Positions 20,370-29,424 of a stretch of 30,357 nt of DNA are shown piece after piece (position 1 is the first letter of the stretch; each line of letters begins with the position of its first letter). Where the stretch lies: NCBI RefSeq assembly GCF_001949145.1, contig NW_019091465.1, forward strand, positions 514,428-544,784, written 5' to 3'. The notes beneath the pieces were generated by a model. That model did no database searches and was not told where the DNA came from. It was given only the letters and a program-made list of their open reading frames with translations. The translations under genes and the position numbers were made by a program. The stretch is from Acanthaster planci. Its lineage: Eukaryota; Echinodermata; Asteroidea; Valvatida; Acanthasteridae.

Positions 20370-21170
20370 TGCCACGTGGTTTCTCACCTGATGATGTCAC
20401 CCTCAGATGAGGTCAATATTGGCCCAAGCCATTTTCCTCTCAGCAAAGTTTGAACACAATACTACATGCAATTAAGGAGATATGGTGCTTTGTACATTAC
20501 ACCTTTAATACCACGTGACGTGCATGATGGCGTCATTACATCAGGCCAGTATCTGTCTTAATCAACTTTCATTCAAGATCTCAGCAATGTTTGAACCAAA
20601 CCGGCCATGCAGTTAAAGAAGCAGAGTACTTCAAAGAGTGAATTGTCAATTGATGACGTGAGATCAGATTAGGCCAATTTTGGTCTAAAATTCTCCCTTT
20701 ACAGCTATACTCAAATATAGTGCACATTGAATGTCACGTGAGTACACATTTATTGACTTGTGACTTGTCAATTGATGACGTCATTATCACTTGAGGTCAA
20801 TGTTCGTCTAAGGCTTTTCTCTTATAAGATACCTGCAAGGTTTGGATTTAGTCAGACAAGTACTTCACGAGATATTGTGCTTTGAAGAGAGCGCCTCTAA
20901 TGTCACGTGACTTGTCACATTAATGACATCATCATCACTTCAGGTCAATGTTCGACTAAATCCCTCAATATCAAGATATCTGCAGAGTTTAAACCCAATC
21001 GGACATGTTCATCACGGGATGAAGTGCTTTGAAGAGTGCAAATTTAATGTCACCTGACTCGTCACATAATGCTTCATCACATGAGGTCAATTTTAGTCCA
21101 TAAAACATCCTTTAAATTGGACACGTCCCTCAGGAGATAAATGACTTTGAAGTTTGATTCTTTGAAGTCA
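20370..21170 (+). repeat. Type B tandem units, second block
   Basis: About six consecutive units start at the E-box-like boxes gccacgtggt (20371), accacgtgac (20510), a degenerate box near 20650, gtcacgtgag (20733), gtcacgtgac (20902) and gtcacctgac (21048). Most are spaced about 140-170 bp. Each carries a cggacatgtac-like phrase and a gagata(t)..gtgctttgaagagtgca phrase before the next box. Divergence between neighbours is high. Confidence 0.8.
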
Positions 21171-23599
21171 TGACACCTGACACCATACGACGTCATTATG
21201 ACAATATTGTGTTTTTATCCTCTCGAGCAGGGGGACTCAAAGAGTACACGTGTACCCTCATACATAGTCAGATCAAGAAAATTGCCTGTGGAACAAAAAA
21301 CATGCTTAAAATCTACAGGTAATATAAAAACATTCAAAATCAATAAAACATTAGAAGTTGACATAATCATTACGTCATGCAATTTGCGTATTTTTTGTAT
21401 TAGGGTTTTTGTTGGCTGTAGCTTTGATGACAATTGAAAATCGCAAAGTTACAATAATGATAGCTTGAACACGTGTACAAGGTAAATAGGCTAAAATCCC
21501 AGTCAAGAGAAACTGCACCTGAATATTCAAGTCACGTGATTTGCATTTAAACTGGGAAATTTTTGTAAAATATGAATTTGATGTTAAAACTCTTTGTCAT
21601 ATTTCAAATAAAATGACGATTTCTCTTTCCTTCTCATAGTCATATTCAGCAAAAGCTAAGAACAATACCCACTAAAATAAAAACTGAACTAAAATCTAAA
21701 AACTAAAACTTAACAAAGGTTTCAAATTAGTGGCTTTAAAACGTGTAAAATACAACGGGCTGAAAACACCTATTCAGAGAAGCTGCTCCTTTATGACGAT
21801 GTCAAGTGATTTGTGTTCAAACTGACAGATTTTTAAAGCTCTTGTGTAGGCCCTATATTTCCATTCGAACGGAAGGGGAAATTTAGCTTGGTTTTGTCTT
21901 TCGTTCTAGTAGTAATTCTCAGCCGACGTTGAAGACTCCTCACTTAAAAACTCGATAACAGTGCGTAGTAGAAGAACTTGTACAAAACCTATGGAGAAAA
22001 CTGCAGCTTTTATCACGTCACATGACCCCCGATGATGTCATGTTGACGATTTTTCTTTGGGAGCCTCTCCCATAAGGACTTCAAGTGTACATTGAAAGAA
22101 ATCATTCAGATTAACGAAAGGGACTAGAAAGTTGTACTGTGTGATATACACTTCGAACCAACTCTGATATTCATCGGCAAACGACGCCATGTGGGATCTG
22201 CAGGTAAAGGGTATGGTGTTGTCATTGACTTCATCACCCGTCCTGTTTGTGGTTCAGGACTTAATAGGTCCCCACACAGATCAGGTGTCATGCCCCTTTT
22301 TAATCAACAAAGAAGTAGAATCCAGGCCAAATTAATAACATTTGACTTTTCAATAATGCCCGTTATGAAAAAAGCGATGGTTGATGACGTCATCAATAAA
22401 TGAGCTCAATATTTGTCTAAAGCACTTCCTCTCCAAGATGTTAGCCGGGTTTCAACCCAGCACTAAAACCGACAGACTAATTCTGTTGAAAAAAACTTTA
22501 TGGCTTTTCACGTTGTTTGACCTACACGAGATGAAAACAAGACAACTTTTTTATCCTGGCACTTGCTGAAAACAGATTTTATTTAAACATTGAAGTATTC
22601 AAAATTTAATAATAAATCACTTGATGATGTCATCATGACGTAAATATATCAGAATTATTTTCGTTTTACAGTAAGTGCTTGCTGTAAGTTTGACAACAAT
22701 CAATTGATTTCTAAGGTATGAAAATAGTGCCTCAAAACGTGTACGAAGTCAATGGGCTGAAATAGATATTGCAAAATCAGTAATAAATCACTGGATTCGG
22801 ACATATCTTTGCATGAGGGTCTTTGTTGGTTTTAACTTTGGTTACAATTGAAGATCGCCAAATTACCAAAATAGTGTCATGAAAATGTTTACAAAGTCAA
22901 TGGACTGAAATAAGTATAACAAAATCACTAATAAATCGCTTCATGACGTCATCACAATGTAATTGTTCTATGCACATCTTTGGATAAGGGTATTTCATTG
23001 ATGTAAGTTTGATGAAAATCCAAAGTTACTAAGGGACGAAAAAAAGAACAAAAAGGAAAAAGGAACGTGGTTTTGAAAAACCACGGGGCTGTATCGGAAG
23101 TCTATTTTTGGTGATGACGTCCTCATAAAGTTATAAATTTAGGACATTTCTTTCATGGGGGTCTTTGTTGTGTGTAACTTTGATGCTGATCAAACCTCTG
23201 AAAATTGCACAAATGGTGACTTGAAAATGTGTACAGTCAATAGGCTGAAATAAATATTGAAAAATCAGTAGTAAATCACATGACGTCATTTATTTACAAT
23301 AATTCTCGTATCAGGGTCATTTTTGGTTATCACTTTGCTACCCATGAAAAATCGCCAAGGTTTGAAAATGGTGTCTTGAAAACGTGTACATAGTCTATGG
23401 GCCATAAACTCGTTTGCCGAAACACTGCTCGTTTAAGTAAAGGTCGCGTGATTCGCGCTTAAACTGAACAATTTTTTATGAAGTATTTTTTAATTCGGAG
23501 TCTTAGCCATATTTCAAATCAAATAACACGGCAAGTACGGGGTAAAATACCCAATTTCCTTTTCGTTTTATTGCAATCCTGAACCGTAGTAAAGGACTA

Positions 23600-24010
23600 C
23601 TCCTTCACTAGTGTCAAGTAGAAATGATTTGATTTTGAAAATTAATTATTTTTGGATATTTAATCTTTGCAATAGGTTTATACACGTTTTCTTCATCACG
23701 CCATTACCAATCTTGGTGAGTGAGTAATTCTCACTCTCTGCTCAAGATTACTTCTAGAATGAAACAAAATTATATATTTCATGCTATGTTATTCGATTTT
23801 GAACATACTCAAGAGTCAAAATGTCAAGCAATATTTCATAAAAATGCTTCGGTTAAGACGCAAATCATGTGACATAAACTTAAAGGAGCAGTTTCCTACA
23901 TATGTGTTTATTGCCCATTGGCATTGTACATGTTTTCAAGCCACTACTTGGGTGTAACTTTGCGATGTTTGATCATCATCAAATGTTTTTCATCAGCCAG
24001 TCTTCGGCAC
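23600..24010 (-). repeat. Palindrome-bearing repeat array, right-hand reverse-oriented end
   Basis: After about 23.55 kb the phrases flip again. Examples are ggtttatacacgttttc (23675), gtgagtgagtaattctcactctctgctcaagattact (23716), ttgtacatgttttcaagccac (23926) and tgatcatcatcaaatg (23970), which are the reverse of forward-section phrases. This end faces the forward section at 23.3-23.5 kb as a diverged inverted repeat. The array becomes unrecognisable at about 24.01 kb. Confidence 0.65.
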
Positions 24011-24210
24011 TGTTGTCTATGTGACTGGCTATTTATATTTAGGTGTATACTCTTAGCCCAGCTGAAGCAGAGGGCCCACGAACAAAATCGTCACAGATCA
24101 AAATTATCTGTTCAACGACTCGAAATCTGAAACAGCTCTGTGGTTGTTGCTGTAACAACCACTGCCTGCAGTTTTCATTATTTTATTCAAAAAGTCGTTT
24201 TGCTTTCCAG

Positions 24211-24848
24211 CTGATGTTGTCGCTACGTCAAAGTCGTGGGTGTGTGCTAACCCAGAGAAGGTGTTCGTATATCGTCAAGACGCGACGTTAGCCTATGAGT
24301 TCCCCACTGTACCAATGTGGGATTTTGGTGAGGTTGGAGTGATGCTTGTGAGTGTAGCCGTCATGAAGAACGGTAACATCCTAGTGGGGGATATGCACAG
24401 GATGGTGTTGACCGAGCACAAACCCGATGACGGTAAACTCATACACACCATACCAGTGGAGATTGCACCTAACTGGTTGGCTGTGATGAGCAACGGTTGG
24501 ATCGTGATCAGTGACGAGAAAAAGGGACAAGTTGCCATAGTGGATGTTTCTGATGGCAACGCTACCCAGGTTACCACAATCAAACCAATCATCGACGGTC
24601 AACCGGTGAAATACTGCAGAGGTGTGTCCAGTAACGGCGAGGACATTTTCGTAGCTGCGGTCAAAAGTTACCCCGGCACCGGTCACATTCACAATTACCA
24701 TTATACAGGACGGTTTGTCAGCTGTGTTGCGCGGGATTTGCACTGGCCCATGGGAATTACACTCACAGCAGATAGGCAGCGGCTGGTAGCCGCTGACTGG
24801 TACTCCGTCAAGATATATCACCAGTTGTATCGTAATACCACTTCATAG
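24211..24848 (+). CDS. NHL-type beta-propeller protein, last exon
   Basis: This is the 3' coding exon of a protein with NHL-like beta-propeller blades, as found at the C terminus of many animal TRIM/RBCC ubiquitin ligases and related proteins, where the propeller binds RNA or protein partners. A good acceptor (gttttgctttccag, AG at 24209-24210) opens the exon. After two bases the frame is open for 211 codons to TAG at 24846-24848. Blade-like repeats are visible: VAVMKNGNILVGDMHR, LAVMSNGWIVISDEKKGQ, GVSSNGEDIFVAAV and PMGITLTADRQRLVAADWYS. Each has the G/P..(I/V)....G.I.V.D pattern of these blades, which suggests about four or five. No RING, B-box or signal peptide lies in this exon, so the N-terminal exons must be elsewhere, perhaps on the far side of the repeat array. 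The reading on the opposite strand is a shadow. Confidence 0.82.
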
Positions 24849-24849
24849 A

Positions 24850-25430
24850 TGATGAATTTTGATATGCCCCAAGCGCGGGTAACATTCACCATCGAATGCA
24901 TTTGCAATTTTGCCGTGGTGTAAACAAAGAAAATATAGCCATGATCTGTCCCACATTTGATTGGCTATTTTCCCTCCCGCTCTTACAAGACACCACAGAC
25001 CCCTTCATTGTAGGCTGGCTCCGCAAAAACTGCCCTTCGGCTCGTGTGTGACCAAACGATTTTACGGAATGCTCGCAGGAGGGGGCATTTCAATATGGAT
25101 TAAGTTTTTTGTATTTTTGACCTCTGTCGAACATTCGTTTTTTTAAATTTGTTTTGTTTTTGTTTTTTGGTTTTTTTTTTTTATTTCTATAAGTTCTTGC
25201 AGCTGGATGTTAATGCAGAGTAATAAGTCTGCTGAACCGTAGTGGTGATGGTATGTGTGTGCGGGGTGGGAAAGAGGTTGAAACTAAACCTGACCTTTTC
25301 TGTGCTAATTATAGAACATTCCTTCTTTGCGCCGTGAATACAATGTCTGACCAATTTCCTTTTTTTTTTTTTTTTGGTCAACTTGAGGCAGGCGGTGGCT
25401 TGAAATGACTATCTTTATGGGGGAAGGTCA
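24850..25430. other. 3' flank of the NHL exon; poly-T runs, no gene seen
   Basis: No canonical AATAAA lies close to the NHL stop codon. Long T-rich runs occur at 25138-25187 and 25359-25376. A run of T on the plus strand could be the A tail of a minus-strand retro-insertion, but no element body was identified. Confidence 0.5.
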
Positions 25431-25481
25431 TAATACCAAATGGCCATGTTTTTAGTATGGTGTTCTACAACCGCCAAATTT

Positions 25482-26210
25482 GCGTTGCGTCGTCCTGTCG
25501 TCCCGACCGCACGATGCGACGCCATGACGCGACGCTACGACGGCTTTATCGTGTCGTGGCGTTACCTCTTTTTTATTACTTTTATGTTGTGTTTAATTGA
25601 CCCTCCGCTGCACAGGGCCGATTTTTTCTGTTAATGCTCAAAGGGAGTCATACGTGTATCATGTAAATTCACTGCGCAGAGCCTACTTTTTACGCTCATT
25701 GCATAAAGGTGATCTTTTTGAGATCACGTCCGTTATAACCACAACAAATTGACACCCCCAACACGATGAAACTACTCAAACAGCTGTCTACAGCTCAGAG
25801 ACACATAAGAGAGACCGACCATAGATATAAGACAGGCCCCAGCTTTCCCAGGCTTGCCCAAGCACTTTCTTTGTCAATAATTCCTTATCAGCACGTGGCT
25901 AAGATATTTACGTACAATCCCCGTGGGACTTCGCTGGAGGCGGGCTCTGGAAAAGTATTACGCAGCTCAGGGGAAGTCCCATTTTTAAAGGTGACTAAAG
26001 TCGGCTGTTCAACATCTACAGAGGTACAAATTAATAAGAGGTTTTTGCATTTGGCCGATTTTTTTTCATTACGTAATTAGGAAAAATTGGATCCCCAGTT
26101 TATCAAATCTGCTTTAATGCAATGCGTCGCGTTGTGCTGTCATGAACGTCGCGTTGTGCCGTCGACCTATTGTGTCGCGGCCTTCAGCCGTCCCGTCGTG
26201 TAGTCGTATT
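25482..26210. repeat. Two degenerate CG-rich (cgtcg-type) tracts 0.6 kb apart
   Basis: Tract 1 (25482-25565) and tract 2 (26118-26205) consist of scrambled cgtcg, gcgacg and tgtcg words and stand out from AT-rich surroundings. The phrase ggccgatttttt occurs at about 25617 and 26054, near both tracts. Such paired tracts can be sub-terminal repeats of small non-autonomous transposons; target-site duplications were not found. The 104-codon frame at 25766-26080 between them has no recognisable motif. Confidence 0.45.
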
Positions 26211-26239
26211 AAGCTCTCGCCGTTGACTCATTACTGGAG

Positions 26240-28750
26240 GAAATGGAGGCGCCTGTAGAGACGGGGGTGAGCTCAATACCAATAGATATGATTTTTTATG
26301 ATCAAATCTTGTAGGCCCATTCCACCAAATCATTGCATTTCTGCGCACGAGCTCGTTAATATTTTGTGATCCCACGGGGGTGTTACAATAAGACATGCCA
26401 TAATCAGGAGGGATCATAGAAATATTTCTATAAATCCCGAGTTTTGGGACGAGTAGTCTCCAGTTCCGGCGTATTTCTTCCATAAAAGTCACCAATTGCG
26501 AGGCTACTTGGATAGAGGTGGGTGACAGAGCGCATAGTTTTACTACTATTTTCTGGGTACCGTAGCGTCGGGGAAAGGCGAATAAAAAAAATCAAGTGTT
26601 CTTCTCACCATAATCTTGAATTTGGATTTGTTCAATTTATCGTTTTGTTTTTTAGTTTTACACAACGTAAGTTTGTTTACACGGAAAAAGCTAAGGTCCG
26701 CAAATTGTTGTATTCCCTTCAAATTTATAAATCCGTTGCAAGTATCACTCGGAAGTTTTCCTGTTTCAAGTTTCAAAGTATTAAATGAACTATAAGAAAT
26801 GCATTTCTTTCTTGGTGTTTATTTCTTTGACCTGAACGAATTGCATTCGCATAAAACCACTTTTTTCCCTTCAGAGGAGTGGGGAAGTATTAGAGCGTAC
26901 ACACACTGTCTTGGAAATACATTGTGATCATTTCAGGATTTAAAATTATACCAGTGTACCCCGTAAGGCAGGGTAGTTAAATCACGGATGTCTTATTTGA
27001 TTTGTTACATTGAATCAATCGCACATATGATCAAAGGAAAATGCAGGAATTGTACGCAGGTTTTGTAATGAATGTTTAGTCTTAAGAGGGTCAGGTTTTG
27101 TCGGACCTTATCATCCGGGGGGGCTGGAAATCCCCCAACAAATTATGCAATTTCATGCTACATTTTTTGCAACTCGACTTTAATTTACAAACGCTCAAAT
27201 GGTGCACACGTTTTAAAGCAATCCAACGTTGCCAGACCCAGTGCGTTGAAGGGGTCTGTGGAAAACAAGCACATCATTCTGCCTGAATTGTCTCACAGAA
27301 TTGGATACTGAATGAGAATTGCATGTCTGTTGCTTAACACTGTAGTGTCCGGATGACCATAATATGCATACACAAATGAAAAGGCCGACAGAGACTTGAT
27401 ACGGCGCAGTGTGCTGCAGCAATATTGGAAACAGAAGAATAAATATTGAAGGATCTTAAAGGGTCGTTTACACGTTTTGAAGGTATGTTTATTATGTAGA
27501 AAACGTACAGCATAACCAATAATTTACGTTAAAATGTACGAATATTGTTTGGTATCCTATCGTTCACCAAGATTTAAAAACTGATTTCTACAGGTAAAAT
27601 TTTGTGATGGTTTACTTTAGATAAATGAGGGGCCGTACACTTTGAGACATTGTTGTCTGTATTTTAATGTTCGGTTTTGAAATTGTAAATAATAATTGAA
27701 ACATTTTTGTTCACTAATTGAGGATGACGTACAGAACTACAAAATTTACAACTCAATGAAGCATTCGATAAGTGATTATTAATGTACTGCAAGTATCATG
27801 TAACATTACATTTCGTCCTGAGGTGACATACAGATTTGCTATTTATATACATATCAATTAGCTTATAAATCATTGTATCACGAAAACACCAAATTGAGTT
27901 GACAATTGATATAAAGGAGATAAACGGAATACAAGAACTGTACCGCATAAAAAGACGTAAGTGGTTGAAACCATTTCATAAATATGATTATTCGATAACT
28001 TAACCTCGTAAGTGCACAAACGAAACAATGCCTTTTGTGCATGCAAAATCATTTTCCTTCTCTATGTAAATATATTTTCTTCTGCCGCTGAATAAAATCA
28101 CGGGAGATAGAAATGACTTTTAAAGGGAGTCTATCTTTTTTGCTTTCCGACATTGCCACAGGAACAGTTGGGGCCACGCAATTTCATTGCCACCAGCACA
28201 ATCATCAATATACAATGCCCTGGATCAGTGCCCCAACCCCCTTACTAAAATGATCCACTGGCATGAATTGAAGTAGTGTGATGTATATGTCCTCGGCTTT
28301 TTCAACCATGGTGATGGGCCATTTGATGATCCTCCTCTTGGTGGTGCCGATAGACAGAAATTGATACTCTAACTCTTCAGTAAGCTACCGAGATCAAATA
28401 TTCCCACTGGTCATTGTCATTTTTTGAATAACGGGTTTGTTTTTGTTGAATTAGACTGAAAATTCGGGCAGTCCTCAGGCTGCTAATGTATTTTAAGAGT
28501 GCCAAGTCCCTTTAGCCTCTCGGTGATCGCTGTAGAGTACGGCCTGTTCAAAAACCAACTTACCAAGCTCCCCTTATGACCTCTCGCAGTAAGTGTATCT
28601 CTTTGTTGACGGCAAGTTACGGCTGTTTGGGTTGTTACTGGTATTATTGTACTTTCATAGCACCAAATGAAATGTAGACAGAGAGGGGACCTTATTGGTG
28701 CATTAACAACAACAGTAGTAGGGAACGGGGGATTCTAGCTCAGCCCCCCT
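26240..28750. other. No gene seen
   Basis: About 2.5 kb of AT-rich sequence. Short frames at 26184-26495, 26522-26788 and 27072-27311 have no motifs or convincing exon borders. A run of G (27116-27123) and scattered T runs are the only simple-sequence features noted. Confidence 0.55.
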
Positions 28751-28775
28751 CCTCTCCACTCTTCCCAGATAAGAA

Positions 28776-28890
28776 GGGACTTCCCCAATCAAAAAAGAGA
28801 TTTCCCCAAAACTCAGCTGACATTCGGTCTAAACAGGGATTTCCCCAAAATTCACGTGATTTACGGTCTAAAAAGGGATTTCCCCGATCG
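28776..28890 (+). repeat. 39-bp tandem repeat carrying kappa-B-like sites
   Basis: The unit (g)agatttccccaaaactcag...cggtctaaaca is present at 28797-28835, 28836-28874 and in part from 28875, with a related box before it. The boxes are GGGACTTCCCC (28776), GAGATTTCCCC (28797), GGGATTTCCCC (28836) and GGGATTTCCCC (28875). Three of the four fit the NF-kappa-B consensus GGGRNWYYCC. A CACGTG lies at 28853. A TATA-like run (28952-28960) follows, upstream of the polymerase remains. Whether any factor binds is inference. Confidence 0.75.
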
Positions 28891-29124
28891 ACGGACTTTT
28901 TGTCCCGCGACGAGATTTCACCTTCAATAAAATTGAGATAATTTATAAAACATATATATAAACAGACATGAACAAAGAAACTAGATCACAACGTTGTCTT
29001 CTATTATCAGATTTTAGACGCTTGAAAAAATAATTTTATCCGACTTTGTCAAACAATATGATATGAACTTACCTCCACCCCGTCAAAAAGTCACGCAAAA
29101 CCCCAGCTCATGTGAGCAATTTAA

Positions 29125-29424
29125 GCGAGCCAATGGCAATTTAGTGATCTTACATGCCCATCATATTGTCAACTATTACAAACAACACAAGACAACGAAT
29201 TTACGGCCACGGGAACAAAAGGCAAGAAACTGCGAACAGACCTAATAACCGCTATTAAATCACACATTAAACCGCAAGTGATCGAAGAGGTAAAGAAGAT
29301 CAGGCACTTTAGAGGCAACTATAGAAATTCGGAACTGACGCCTACTTTCTTTGCCGACGACTTGATTCAGTTTTTTTTATTTTATCAAAACTTTTATCCA
29401 AGACAAAGCATCAGCCGACTTTGA
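29125..29424 (+). other. Open segment upstream of the polymerase remains, unrecognised
   Basis: The frame is open for 99 codons from just after the stops near 29113-29124 to TGA 29422-29424. It has a basic, helix-like middle with KKLRTDLITAIKSHIKPQ. It lies just before the polymerase pieces in the same orientation and may be their degraded N-terminal part or a preceding element gene. No family was identified. Confidence 0.3.

Larger units (their letters stand above)
15120..23500 (+). repeat. Palindrome-bearing repeat array, forward-oriented section (mixed A, B and C units)
   Basis: Three unit types are interleaved. Type A (about 160-170 bp) carries a TGATGACGTCAT palindrome and the phrases gtctttgttggctgtaac, tttgatgacgatc, atcgcaaagttacc, cgtgtacaaagtcaatggg and ctgaaataaatatt. 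Anchor copies start near 15179, 15339, 15738, 15898, 16683, 17340, 17737, 21404, 22819, 22990, 23161 and 23316. Type B (about 140-150 bp) starts with GTCACGTGAC and includes tcaagatatctg and aacccaatcggacatgtac. Type C pairs aaacctatggagaaa with gtcacgtgacccctgatgatgtcat and a tagtaattctcag block. Exact TGACGTCA occurs at 16476, 16637, 16648, 17305, 17703, 18754, 19111, 19960, 20776, 22385, 22944 and 23281. Copies are heavily diverged, so the array is old or under little sequence constraint outside the palindromes. The mechanism of spread is unknown. Confidence 0.85.

Noticed and set aside
11545-24010. CRISPR-like array
   Set aside because: Units are long, diverged, in both orientations, and without unique spacers of constant length; the window is eukaryotic.
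24381-24821. 146-codon minus-strand frame
   Set aside because: It is antisense to the NHL exon, and its composition follows from the codon pattern of that exon.
25766-26080. 104-codon frame starting at ATG
   Set aside because: No motif, no splice or promoter support, and it lies between degenerate tracts; not enough to call a gene.
28741-28890. Long terminal repeat of a retrovirus-like element
   Set aside because: Kappa-B sites and a TATA-like run resemble an LTR enhancer, but there is no primer-binding site, no TG...CA ends and no second copy in the window.
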